Origin: Paramecium sonneborni
Taxonomy: Eukaryota; Ciliophora; Oligohymenophorea; Peniculida; Parameciidae
NCBI GenBank assembly: GCA_905182985.1
Contig: CAJJDN010000087.1
Location: forward strand, 175,360-239,359
DNA: 64,000 bases
Reading direction: 5' to 3'
Made by a program: the position numbers and the translations under genes. Of this stretch, positions 1-14,568 are shown piece after piece. How positions within the stretch are numbered: the stretch's first letter is position 1; each line of letters begins with the position of its first letter. The notes under the pieces were generated by a model. The model worked only from the letters and a program-made list of their open reading frames with translations. It was not told where the DNA came from and searched no databases.

Positions 1-3000
1 TTTTCTAAGCAGAATGTTGAATCTCATAACAGATTTCATAAAAATAGAGTAGAATTCCTTCAGGTTAAGATATTACATTAGATCCTTCTAAGTAATACTC
101 AGGAATAGTCAACTTATTTGCAGGTATACCTGGTAATGTTTTAAAGGATTTTGCTGTGATTCTATTTAAATAATAAATCTTAAGTATTTAATAAAATAGT
201 GTAATCCAAGAATCATATTGTAAATAATTGTATTTAGTGAGATTTAATCTGAGGAAATTTTCTGGGACATTTTCATATTTAGAGGGAGGTTAATTTTTAA
301 GCCAAGCTAAATAATCCTAATAACCTAACAAATATTCAGATCTGATATGATTTAATAAAGCTCCTTCAATTTTTAGTTGTCTTATCAATTCATCATATTA
401 TTTATAGAGAACTTCTGCTCTTTAGGATTTCTTCCAATTAGGATCAATATTTTATTTATAGGAAAATGTAGTCTTACCAGTTAGAAAGGTAATTAATTCA
501 AATATTTATTACCCATTAGAGTTTATCACATCTTCTGGGTATTTAGTTATACTAGTAGTCAGAACATGATAATTAAGCCATCTGACAATATATTCATTAG
601 CTTATTCTAATAAATCTCTTCTTATAGGAGTATATCCTAAATTAGCAGTTCCTTTTGAAGATGTAGTAGATTTAACAGAAAAATTATGTTTTGGATTTTT
701 TTCATTGTCTGAATCTACATTCTCATCTTCCACATATTAGATTGGCTTTTTGTCCTCAACTTCCAATTAGTATCTACCCATTCTCCACAGAAAACTCTGA
801 TTTGTAAAAATACAATTATCTGTAGTACCTGATATATAAATGATATAGACTCTAGCTTCATCAATGAATTCAACTCTTGTTGTAAAACTTAATGGTTTTT
901 TATTGCTAAATACCACTTCGACAGTTAATTTATTTTTAGCAACACCTAAAGTGGAGCCTTCAGGAAATTTAAGTTCTAAATTAAAATTACTAATTTCTTA
1001 TGCCCAATTATATTTAAGATTTAAATTCTCATACCCATCATTAATTACCCTAAAATAACATCTAGATTATATGTTAAGAGGTACAATAGGTAAGATTACT
1101 TCTTTTTTGTCAAATAGTAATCTTGGATAAGCTCCCGATCCACTCATAGTGATTTCAACATAAGGTAATGTTTAGGGAATCTCTGGATCTTCCAATATGT
1201 ATAATTATACTGTTCCATGAAAGGATCCAGGACCATAAGGATTAAATTTAACTCTAATTTTAATTTATTATCCACTTGGAACAACACCTTCATTAGGTTC
1301 AATTGCAAAGATCTTTTCTGATTTTAGTGATTAACAATCAATTTTCCAATGAACTTCTTTTCTATCTGGATTTGATAATTTAATTTCTTCAATAGTTGGG
1401 AAACACTTATCTGGTGATGTGATAATTTTCTTTTTGAATTCAATTAATTGTGGTTCTACCAAAAATTTAGGTTTAAGTCCTCTACATGTTACTTTTCTCA
1501 TTAATGAAGGTAATGGTCCATATTTAGCTAATGTAATAGGAATCTCAAAAGAATATTATTTAACTTCCTTAGGTGAGAATCTCATATGAAATTAAAGAGT
1601 CTTGCCACCCGCAATAGTGATATTATATTGTTTGAATTACTTCTATTCAATTTCAATAGGTTCAGATTTATCAGAGACATTATCATCATCATCTAAAGGT
1701 TCTTCTTCTTTTGGTTCATCTTCTTCTTAATCAGGATGTATAGAATGCATAAATTATTCTTCTTCATCTTATGGTTTGATTTCTAAACATTCAATTCCAT
1801 CAGGAGCTTTAGGATTATCATTTGATGTTCTTAAATCTAAGATCAATTCTACACTAACAGGAGATGAATTAATAAATGTTAATGGAATTTAATTACTAGT
1901 TCCTAGAGTTGTGACATTTCCAAATTCAAAAATATCTTGTTCAATTTCTATTTTTGGTATTATAGATGTAGCAGAGAATGGAATATTAATTATTTTACCA
2001 CCTCTTATTTGAATTACAATATCTCCCTTTATTGTNNNNNNNNNNNNNNNNNNNNNNNNNNNNNNNNNNNNNNNNNNNNNNNNNNNNNNNNNNNNNNNNN
2101 NNNNNNNNNNNNNNNNNNNNNNNNNNNNNNNNNNNNNNNNNNNNNNNNNNNNNNNNNNNNNNNNNNNNNNNNNNNNNNNNNNNNNNNNNNNNNNNNNNNN
2201 NNNNNNNNNNNNNNNNNNNNNNNNNNNNNNNNNNNNNNNNNNNNNNNNNNNNNNNNNNNNNNNNNNNNNNNNNNNNNNNNNNNNNNNNNNNNNNNNNNNN
2301 NNNNNNNNNNNNNTACAATAGGTAAGATTACTTCTTTTTTGTCAAATAGTAATCTTGGATAAGCTCCCGATCCACTCATAGTGATTTCAACATAAGGTAA
2401 TGTTTAGGGAATCTCTGGATCTTCCAATATGTATAATTATACTGTTCCATGAAAGGATCCAGGACCATAAGGATTAAATTTAACTCTAATTTTAATTTAT
2501 TATCCACTTGGAACAACACCTTCATTAGGTTCAATTGCAAAGATCTTTTCTGATTTTAGTGATTAACAATCAATTTTCCAATGAACTTCTTTTCTATCTG
2601 GATTTGATAATTTAATTTCTTCAATAGTTGGGAAACACTTATCTGGTGATGTGATAATTTTCTTTTTGAATTCAATTAATTGTGGTTCTACCAAAAATTT
2701 AGGTTTAAGTCCTCTACATGTTACTTTTCTCATTAATGAAGGTAATGGTCCATATTTAGCTAATGTAATAGGAATCTCAAAAGAATATTATTTAACTTCC
2801 TTAGGTGAGAATCTCATATGAAATTAAAGAGTCTTGCCACCCGCAATAGTGATATTATATTGTTTGAATTACTTCTATTCAATTTCAATAGGTTCAGATT
2901 TATCAGAGACATTATCATCATCATCTAAAGGTTCTTCTTCTTTTGGTTCATCTTCTTCTTAATCAGGATGTATAGAATGCATAAATTATTCTTCTTCATC

Positions 3001-6000
3001 TTATGGTTTGATTTCTAAACATTCAATTCCATCAGGAGCTTTAGGATTATCATTTGATGTTCTTAAATCTAAGATCAATTCTACACTAACAGGAGATGAA
3101 TTAATAAATGTTAATGGAATTTAATTACTAGTTCCTAGAGTTGTGACATTTCCAAATTCAAAAATATCTTGTTCAATTTCTATTTTTGGTATTATAGATG
3201 TAGCAGAGAATGGAATATTAATTATTTTACCACCTCTTATTTGAATTACAATATCTCCCTTTATTGTTTTCTCTTCTTTACTAAAGAATTTAACTTAAAT
3301 ATCTTTAGTTTCTTCAGATAAAATCTTACCTTTCATTGGTATTATTTCTAAACATTCAATTTATGATTTTATTGAAAATACTGCTGTAGATTTTGAATGA
3401 TTTTTTATACTAATTAATTTGGATTCAGCCTTACATATTATAACATCTTTGAAATCTAATGAACCTTATTTAACTGAACATTTTGGTTCTGTTACTATAC
3501 CAATACATTTAACTGTTTAATCGATACCTTCCTCTGTTTTTAGTATAATCTTTTCTTCTTCTGTTTTTGTTGTTGCTACTGTATATTATTATTATTATTG
3601 TTATCCTGTTGATTATTGAATATATTAGATGTTTCCTCCAAAAGAAGGACGATAAAATACTTAACATTCAATATATTTTCCAGATGCAACTATTCCTTCT
3701 TCTGGCTTAACAAAGAAAAGTTTCTTATCTGATGTCATCCATTTAAATTTTGCTTCGGCATTTCCATTATTAGTTAATCTTAATATTTCAGAAGTCTCCA
3801 TTTCTGCATTATCTTCTGTAAATGTTAATTTCAATTATTATCTACTCATTTCTAAAAATACTTTTTCAACCATTGCTCCTACCTAAATTTCAAAAATGTG
3901 TTTTTCATTTATAATATATTTTAAATGTGATTTAAACAATCCTAATTGTTTAGAACATATACAAATATCAAACCCAGCAGTCTAACCACTTGGAACAATT
4001 TATGTTTTCATATATGAATTTGCCAAATCTTCTTTATCAGAATAAATTCTAGCAGCTATTGAATTACGTAATTCATTTCGTACATAAAAATATTTTATTG
4101 CCATAGATTTCACAAAAATATTACCAAATTCCATTTTCACTGGTCCTGCACAAATCTTTAGTAATTACTAAGAATTCAATTCCTAAGTTGTATCTCTTAT
4201 TTCACTATGAGTTTTAGGTTCACTTGGAAATTTCTTTTTTGGAACTGTTTTCGGATCAGGATCAAATGGTTTTATAACATTACCCTCTTTTACTCTTGTC
4301 TATGGTTCATAATGATATATTGGTTTAGTCACAAATAAAGATTCATTAGCATCTGGTAAATTTAAATCTTATTCGTAAACATCCTCCCTCATTCCTACTG
4401 CAAATTCATAATCAATTGGAGGATCAAGTTTTTCTTCTACTGTTGTTTATTATTTCTTTTTCTTCAAAATTAAAGATTCATTTTTAATCTGATTCATCCT
4501 CTCTGTCATCTATTTAAATTTCTCTTTTATTTATGAATCTTTATCCTTTTTGATTCTTTATTCTCTATGCTATTTCAAATATTCATTGTATTTATCCTTA
4601 TTATGTCTTTTCATCTCTTCAATCTTATCTACACTTAATTAAGACAATGAAACTAATGATTAAGACATTTCAAATGATTATACTACTTAATCTGTTGATG
4701 TTCTATTAATTCCTGATATAGATCTATCTTTAGAGATTTCTAATGTTGCTCTTTCAGATTCAGCTCCCTTTCTATGCTAAGGTTTTGGTAACATTTATGA
4801 GCATATTCCAGTAACTTTAATAGGAATTTTGAAAACACCTCCTAGAAGTTCAGCATTAAGAATATTAGAAAATTAACCAACATGTTTTGGTCTAAAACTT
4901 ACCCAAAAATTGACTTTTTCATTGATAGCCAATGATTTTAATTGTGGATTAACTTAAAAATAAGGAATAGTTGGAAATCCAATGAGTATAGATTATTCTT
5001 TCGACATATTTTAGACTTCAAAAACAATATCTTTGGTTTAATTAGCTTCACACTATCCAAACGATAAAGTTTAAATAGGAGGGAATTTGATTTAAGGGCA
5101 GATACAATTAACAGTAAGATGATTCATTAATGGTTCATCATCATTAAAATCAAAAATTGCTGAATAATGAAATTATTCCAATTCCATTTTCTTATCTTGA
5201 CTTAATGCATATTGACGAGTTTTCATTTATAATTCCTCATTAACTTTAGGTTTACATTTAAATATTATTGTTACTTATGAATATTATTCAATAACACCTT
5301 CTTCTGGCCAACATTCCATAATTCTTTCTGTTTATTCAAGTCCTAATTCTGCTGGTGTCTATAACTTTAAAGTTTCTTCTCTTTCATGTAATCCTTTTTT
5401 CAATTTAACCTTAAACTTCTATTATCTAGGTGTATTATTTATTAAATAAGCTTCAATTTATTTTTGTTATCCATAAAACATGGTTCCAAAATTGAATTAA
5501 TTACTTTGAGTTCCATTTTAATCAATTAAGAATCTTGTAAATTCTATTGATGTAGCATTAATATCTATAGGATTTTTTAAGCTTAATCCACTTTATTAAC
5601 CATCTGCAATTACTTCAATAATTCCTCTAAATATGCCTGCATCTCTTGGTTTGTAAAATACAGTCACAGCAAATTCCTATCCTGGATTAAGAGTAAAAGA
5701 ATTTGGTTCAATTCTAAATTCTACAATTTTATCCAATTTCAATTCAACTCTTCCTGCTGCCTTTCCTTCATTTTTAAAATGTATTTTATCAACTTTCTCT
5801 TTTCCTACTCTCACAAATCCTAAATTTATGAATGGCTCATAAATCATCCTTATTTATAATTATTCGAATACGCTGCTTATGCTGGAAAGGCATGTAATGG
5901 AATATTTATGCTATACTAACTATCAGTTACAATCTTTAGTGAATCTACAAATGATTCCAGAGTAGCTGTTTCAAATGTGACAATTAATTTCATTGAAAGT

Positions 6001-6253
6001 CCAGCAGCTATTGCACTAAATTATATTTTTAAATCTTTTACCCTTGCATTTCATAATCACATCTAAAATGAGAATGAGGTTGAAATACTCTAATTCTACG
6101 GGCATTTTAAGTTAAGTTTCTTATGTACACTGCAATTTCATAAGTCTAATTTATTTATATATCTTTGAATATTATCTCATTAGGAACAACTTCTATTGGT
6201 GCACCTGAAGATAAAAGCTTTATTTTTGATGAACTCAAACTGCTTTTATTCAT
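1..6253 (-). CDS. CFAP47: Giant ciliary ASH/MSP-domain protein with CH domain, CFAP47-like (5' part; runs off left edge)
   Basis: Start is the ATG at 6253-6251 (MNKSSLSSSKIKLL); the frame then runs to the left edge with short introns (for example about 26 nt after ...CDYEMQG) and only TGA avoided. The protein is a chain of immunoglobulin-like ASH/PapD-type repeats, seen as recurring blocks such as IRNLTQNARRIRV, VTVFYKPRDAGIF, VSFRPKHVGQF and VFYRPSFGGN. A charged coiled stretch lies near 4500-4650, and there is a Gln run encoded mostly by TAA near 3590. In the 3' part, about 300-700, a calponin-homology-like block contains EYIVRWLNYHVL. ASH repeats plus an internal CH domain are typical of CFAP47, an axonemal central-apparatus protein; HYDIN and other ASH proteins are the alternatives. 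The frame crosses an N gap whose flanks are duplicated. Collapsing the duplicate gives a continuous ORF (...EVILPIVPLNIQSRCYF). Confidence 0.7.
1082..2035. repeat. Left copy of 954-bp direct repeat flanking assembly gap 1
   Basis: This 954-bp block appears identical, as far as I can compare, to 2314-3267, and its right end is exactly the first N of the gap. Contig ends that overlap but were not merged give this pattern. The coding frame of the CFAP47-like gene is intact if one copy is removed. Confidence 0.9.
2036..2313. other. Assembly gap 1 (278 N)
   Basis: A run of 278 N between two identical 954-bp flanks, inside the CFAP47-like coding region. The N run probably represents a negative gap (an overlap), not missing sequence. 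Open frames of X residues across it have no meaning. Confidence 0.97.
2314..3267. repeat. Right copy of 954-bp direct repeat flanking assembly gap 1
   Basis: Second copy of 1082-2035 at an offset of 1232. It begins at the first base after the Ns, and its frame encodes the same ASH segment of the CFAP47-like protein. Confidence 0.9.
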
Positions 6254-6911
6254 TAATATAAAATTTATTATAATTCATTTTTTATACTACCATTTATGTT
6301 TCATTTAGTATGTCATTTATAAATTATTCCTTTTTTAAATATCTAAAATTCTAAAATAATCATCAATAAATTTCAGAAATTTGATTCTAACCAAGAGTTT
6401 ATTACAATTAGTGAAAATTTGATTACAAATTAAATAGAGTTACTATTATATCTATATATTAAAAATATAACGAATTGGAGCATATAAGTGTTTTCTTAAA
6501 ATACTAGAATATTGCTAATAAATATTTATCCTAATTTTCTAAATAATAAAAATTCATTTTTATGTTTCTTTCTAAAATTCATGGCATTTTATTTTTTTGT
6601 TTGATTAGTACTTTTTAATATTGTGTTTAAGTTGGTTAAATTTGTTCTCTCTTCCTTATAATTTAAATATGAAACTTTAGAAATTTGCATTTTGATCCTA
6701 AAGTTCTTAAGAAATTTCTACAATGAATAGAATCAATATAACAAATATTATTATTTATATTTCTAAAAATACCTTGAAATCATCTACCATTTTTTTGATA
6801 ATTTTCTACTCAATACGATATAAATGATATCTGTATTACTTTGAGTGTTAATAAATAATACACAAAAAATATAGACAACTAAATCGAATTTCATTTTTTA
6901 ATTATTGTTAA
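6254..6911. other. Divergent intergenic region
   Basis: 658 bp between the start codons of the CFAP47-like gene (-) and the SAS6L gene (+). It is very AT-rich with frequent TGA in all frames. I see no convincing exon or RNA gene. By position it holds both promoters, but I can name no element. Confidence 0.6.
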
Positions 6912-7626
6912 ATGTAAGAAAACTTAATTCAAATTGACTTTTCATAAATCGAAAGCTTAGATCCCTGTATACAAGGAGGATATAAGATAATTTTCAATTA
7001 AGAGATCCCCTTCATGATAAAATTTCCAGACTAAGAAGATTAAAGCATTGTTGAAACTATCAGAGTTAGAATTATGATTTTGGTATTGAAAATTTTAAAT
7101 TATCAAAAAAGGGTAGTGGCAAAGACTTATAGCAATTAACTTTAGAGTTGTCAAGTGAGAATGATCTATTTTTCTATTATTTTCACACAGTTGATAAAGA
7201 CAATTTTCAAGTTGTTAAAACAAATTAAAAGCTCAATACAGATTTCTTTGGGTATCCAGAAGTATGCGTTAAAACATTCAAGAGATGTTAATTAGAATAA
7301 TAGCAGTAAATAAATTGATTATATATGGCAAGTTTTGCACCCATATTATATATTTAGCAAAATGCAAGAGCATAAGTGAGTATTATTTAAACATTGGAGT
7401 ACAAAGAATTGACTTTAATAACTTTTGAAATGATTGCTGGAGATGAAGAAATCATTAAATAGCATGTGTACTATAAACATGGAGCAGTCAAATCTAAGTT
7501 TTAGATATTAAATGCCAAAATAAAAGATGTAAATATATTTTTTTATTTTGCTTTCAGATACATGAATTAGTCAAAGTGAAGAATCCATAATTGTTGCTTC
7601 ATTTATAAAAATACCTTCCTAATTGA
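6912..7626 (+). CDS. SAS6L: SAS6-like protein: stand-alone SAS-6 N-terminal head domain
   Basis: Start ATG at 6912 (MQENLIQIDFSQIESLD). Exons join across introns 7083-7111, 7306-7332 and 7529-7557, ending at TGA 7624-7626, for about 209 residues. The read-through matches the SAS-6 N-terminal (PISA/XRCC4-like) domain in order: IIFNQEIPFMIKF; IRVRIMIL; LTLELSSENDLFFYYF; the DFFGYPEVCVKTFKRC block, like the 'lVDFxxFPxxFIxLLxxC' region of SAS-6; then LITFEMIAGDEEIIKQH. SAS-6 heads form the ninefold cartwheel of basal bodies. This protein stops right after the head with no long coiled coil, which is the definition of the SAS6L subfamily. Intron 2 is 27 nt (3n) and contains an in-frame TGA. The downstream ATG at 7014 is rejected as start because conserved head sequence lies upstream of it. 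Confidence 0.8.
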
Positions 7627-7716
7627 TGATTTAATATTATTTCACGAATTTTGTAATTCTTATTTGTATAATAATAAAGAATTTTATTTTAAATGATATA
7701 CAATAATTAATTTAAT

Positions 7717-9302
<1,586 letters not shown>

Positions 9303-9431
9303 ATAATAAAATATATATTCTACAATTATATTTGTTTTTTTAATTTAATTTTTCATTGTTTATTTAATTAAAATTTAATATGACCAAATTATAATATTAT
9401 ATACAATGTATATAGATATTTTTGAAAGGTA

Positions 9432-12400
9432 TCATAAATAGTATGCTGCCTTCATTACTAATTATTTTGTAATTAATTTAGCTTTGCTATTCTCTTTACA
9501 TAATTATTCTATTTGTGGTCTATAATCTCCAACTTCTCTAAATGCTAACAAAATAATTAAACTAAATAAAGCAGCTCCCTTTATATTATGTTCTGGACTC
9601 TTGCAAAACTCAATTAATGATTTGATGTAGATCTAAAAAAAGAATATAAAGATTAAATTATACATTTAGATGTTCTTATTCTAAATTGATACTCATTATC
9701 ATAATGATCATTTCATTTTCATCTAAATGAGTCATTTCAAGTTCACTTTCAATTTCATTGTTAGATAATTATCTAGATTTAATATAAAATCTATTTACTT
9801 GAGATGTGGAGCTTAAAGTAAATTGCCAATAGATTCTAAAGCCAGTTTACATACTTATCTGACTTGAACACTTTCATCTAATAAATGAAGCATAACTGAA
9901 ACTAATGCTTATCTTATATATGACATAATTTATTCATTCATTATATCCTCTACAAAACAAGTATTACATAATTTTGAGAAAAGAGAGAATGCAGATATTC
10001 TGATCTTTGTCATTGTTTTCTCAAAATTAGATGTTGTTGTTAATATCAATTAAGGTATATATGCAACAAAATCTGTTTATGAATCAACCAAATTCTATAA
10101 ACTAATCATGGCACTCCTTACACAGATTTCTTATTAATCATCTAATAAACTTATGAGACATTCAATAATCTCCTATAATAGTACTTTATCAATTGTTTCA
10201 TCTGCCTTTAAATAGTATGATAATCCTCCCAATCCAATTGCTACTTAAGCTCTTACATTATCACTATCATCTTCAGCAGATTCTAATAGAGTTTTCAATA
10301 GATTCTCATAAATATTCTATTGTGCGTATTCTTTCTTATAACTTCTAATGAATTAATTTATAACAACTATTGCTCCTAATCTATATGATGCTTATTCTTT
10401 ATTAGTAAATCCCTTAATAAAATTAAATAGTTTCTACTAATCTGAAAATGAAACCCCTTTACAATATATCATTACAATCTCTTATACACCATCTTCAACT
10501 TCTTCTTCAATTAACAATTTTTTGAATACATGCTATGATATTCCTTCAATATTGCAAATATTCAAAAAATTTTAAAATGCCCATATGGCAGTTTAAACTG
10601 ATTAAGATTATCCAGATAATTTTGGATCATGACAAGTCATAAATCTTAACAAGAAAGTACCTAAAATACTTGCCATCGATTTTGGTAACATCTCAGTCAA
10701 GATTTTATTTTCATCAATTAACAATTATCCTATAAATAAAGAAGCATTAACTAAATAATTTCCAATATCTCCAGTAATTACTAAAAAAATATTATAATTT
10801 AAATACTTCCTTCTGGATTATTTAAAACATCTGTTAAAAATTTAAAACTTTATACCATAAATGGTTTCTTCTAACTCACACAATTTAAAAATAATTTTGA
10901 AAATGTTCCCACTGGAAATTCTGATTAATTATCTAAAAGTATTTACAAAGAATCACTCAAATTATTTTAAGCTAATAAATCCATTGCCTTGCTTAAATTA
11001 GAATTACTATTATATAGAAATACTATCTTTACATTAACTCTTCTGAAGATGATCCAGTACCTTATTAGCAAATTGATTACAATAAACTCAAAACTCTATT
11101 TAAATCACTGTAATCACTTTAATAGATGCATTATATTAGAGAAACAAAACCATGTAATGATTCTACTATAGGTTCACTGATGAGATTTTATAATTCCTAC
11201 ATTAAGATTGATAATTCATTAAGATGCAATTTTTCTCTTAAAGATTTGATCAATTAAGAATTAAATTCATCATCAGTTTTTTAATAAATGTCTAAATAAA
11301 CTCCCAAGGATAACATAACCTTTTCTAATATCAAAACTACAGATCTTTTTGAACTTGTATTACGATATAATATGGAGAGCAATGTTAAAATTACTTTAAA
11401 ATAATTCTTATGGTTTTATTCCATTTTTAATTTTACTCTCTATATACTTCTTTATAAAATTTCAATTAATTAATCATTACTCTTAATTGATTTAATTAAA
11501 TACAATAGAGATTACCATACAGAAATATGTTGAGAATCTTCTTCTAATTTAATAGTTCCTAGAAACAATAAAAAACAATTTTAGAATGTGATATTGACTT
11601 ATTCGATTGATAGATCATATTTTGATTCTAAATGTTAACTTAATAATTGTTTAGCTTTATTATATTCGATAGGTGCTAAACGATATTATAGATTGATTGT
11701 ATTAAGATTTCTAAATATATTTCCTCTAGTGAGATGTTTTTAACAATGATTTAAAACTTAGTCTCTATATTTTTAATAACTCAATAAAAATGAGGATGCT
11801 GCTGCTTCATCAGTATTTTCTATTGATCTTTCAATCGCTTTGCTGATTGATTCTAAAGATATTTATAGAGAATTGAATAATTAATCATGTCCAATAAATG
11901 GCATAACATTAGGTAATATATTTTTCTCTAAGATTTCTAAAGAAACTTATTTGGCTAGACAACCATAGGCAATTAATAGTGTAGCACGAAAAGAGGCCAA
12001 ATATTCATCACTTCCACTTTTTTGAAAAATGGATAAAACACTTTCTTTAAAAGAACCTGTATTTTTCTTTTGTATAACTTCACAATTTAAGATAGATTTA
12101 ACTTTATCTAATACTAATTATGTATGTCTCTCTCCTATATAACCAAAACATTCAGCTACACAAAGTCTAAGATTGAAATCTGGTTCCTATACTGAAACAT
12201 TTAGATTAAGAGCTTGATTAGTATATTCTTGATGACATATACTAAATAATTTGTCTAAATTATATTTGATAGTTTCTTAGTTTGTAAGAAAGCTCATTAA
12301 GGTTGCTTACATTTTCATAATTGGCAATCTTAAAGCTTGTGAATTTAAGTACATACTAAGTTAAACTTGGAAATCTTCTTCTATTTAAGAGAGCTCTTTA

Positions 12401-14356
12401 TTTTATATGAACAATGATAAACACACTTTCCAAATTTGTTATACTTTCTCTTCATAAAATTCATCTAACGGTCTTTTATTTATCAAATATTATTTTAAAG
12501 ATTCAGTATTTTAATGAAAACTACTTGGTACTTTTAAGTCAAATGTTTTAATTAAATAAGGGAGGAAATTAACGGCTTCATATCCTAAATTTGGAAAGAA
12601 ATAAGGAATTTATATTAGTAATAGCATTCTTACAACTATAACATGTTAAGCAACAGGAGAATTGTGTGTTGTAATATTTAATTTTTATAAGATTTAAGTG
12701 TAACATTTAAAAATATGAGATAATCCAGGAGAAAATTTTTGATTATTAATAATTTCTAATCCCATAGGCCATAATAAATCATAAAAGTATTGATCTTATG
12801 AAAGTGTTGTCAATATTTTTTATGCTCTACTCTTCAATAGCTTTCAAAATATAAATATGATTCTTACTTCTAAAGTTGTTTCAAATGGAACTACTCTTTA
12901 TTTTCCATATTCTTCCAATTCTTTATCATGAATTGAGACTTGATTAAAAAGATAAAAAAGTAAAGCTTTAACATCTAAATAAGTTTAATTGATAGGTTAT
13001 TCTTCATCTTTTAATTTATAATATATTTGTAGGATAATTTCACAAATAGCATAACGTACTTCACAATCTTATTCAAATTACAAATTCAATAATTATAAAA
13101 CCAATTGTCTTTTATATGGTTCTGAGATCTGCTTGAAATTTCTAGATAGAATGAAATTGCAAATCCAAAGACATGAAACTCTCTCTATAGAGTCTTTACT
13201 CTATAAAATAATTTTATACATATACATTTATTCTTCCAATAAATAAGTCTAAACAATTATCAATATTAAACTTAGATACTGTTTATAAAAGTGTCAATAA
13301 ATCATTCTTATACTTTAGAACATTTGGATCGAATGGATAATTAGGAGAGAAAATAGGATTTTTGTAAAATTCATATAATGATACCATTATTGATTTAATG
13401 ATTCCTTCATATCCAATTCTATCTAATTAATATAATCTCTCTAAGAATTTGTTAAAACCTTCAAATAATGGTCTTAATTAATTGTTCTTTTGTTTCAATA
13501 CACTTAAATATACTGATGTCAATCGTTCAAGACTACGTTCTAATCTTTCTCTAGATATAAATTAACTCATGAATCCTACTAATGATAAAACTTAAAGTTA
13601 TGTAGTTGTCTACATCCAATCTTTTATAATTTAATCGAAAATCAACCAACTCACATTTTATACCTATTCTTAATTTATTTAAATCTAATTCTCTTCAAAA
13701 TGATTGAGTGTCTTATATATTGATTATAACAATGAGCAATAATCTAATCTACATTAATCAGTTTTAACAAGAGAAAGAGAGGATAGGATTTTTTGTAAGA
13801 TTTCATATGAAAATTGTCTAAAGTATTCTTTACCTAAATAATCTTAATTAAAACATTACTTTGAGATTCAAATATCTATTAAATGATCTTCAAAATAACT
13901 ATTTCAGGAACACGTCCTGATTCAAAAAAATCAGATATATGATTAATGATCAATTCATCAAAAATATCCATTAATTTAATATGGATATCAGTCAGCAATT
14001 AATTTAGTTCTTCTGAAATTTATGGTTGACTAAGTATTCGATTAATAATTCGTTTTAAGACTTATGTACATTGAATGACTGCTAATTTAGCATCTTCTGT
14101 TCTAGTTAATAATCCAGCAACTTAGAGTGTTAATCTTAATACTCTAATATATTCATTATTAATATCAGTCATCTAAAAATAAATTTAATAAGTACTTCAT
14201 CTAAAATCTCAGAACATTTACATAAATAAACAACAGGATGTTTTTACATTACTTAACGACTAATTTATTCACTCTATTTTTCATCTCCTTCTCTTATAAA
14301 TTGTTAGATTAAGCCTAAATAAATTCAAACAAATTACTTTCCAGCAGCTAACTCAT
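9432..14356 (-). CDS. Large HEAT-repeat protein, MROH1-like
   Basis: Start at 14356 (MSQLL, first intron 23 nt, then ESLIQQFIREGDEKQ); stop TGA at 9434-9432 (...LVMKAAYYL). At least three short introns are needed near the 5' end; the total is about 1,600 residues. The whole protein is amphipathic helix pairs, clearest in the C-terminal third (blocks such as CVRSAMISLQNLV, IRISAFSLFSKLC and VRQVCKLALESIGNLL), as in HEAT/ARM solenoids. The 5' block QLQVLSLVGFMSQFISRE followed by LERSLERLTSVYLSVLKQ resembles the maestro heat-like (MROH) family, large cytosolic or endolysosomal scaffolds. Importin-type solenoids are the alternative. No catalytic domain is visible. The next gene upstream is divergent, 212 bp away. 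Confidence 0.7.
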
Positions 14357-14568
14357 TTTAAATTATTAATAAAAAAATATAAATGTCACTTATAATAACT
14401 TATTAAATTTAATAGTTAACTAATCTTAAAATATTAGAATAAATCATTATTATGATCTAATATATGTATATATTAGAATTGTTAATGACGATTTTCTAAA
14501 TGAAGAAAATGTAGAGAGATTATATTAAATTAAACAGACTTTTTTTAATTTAACAAAATTTAAACTGA

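Noticed and set aside
2036..2313. Open frames of X residues spanning the N run (also 54569-54925).
   Set aside because: They exist only because N codons contain no stop; there is no sequence behind them.
1082..3267. The 954-bp repeat as a real intragenic tandem duplication of ASH domains.
   Set aside because: The copies look identical, end exactly at the N boundaries, and collapsing them keeps the frame.
7014..7016. ATG at 7014 as the SAS6L start.
   Set aside because: Conserved SAS-6 head sequence (IIFNQEIPF) is encoded in frame upstream, so 6912 is better.
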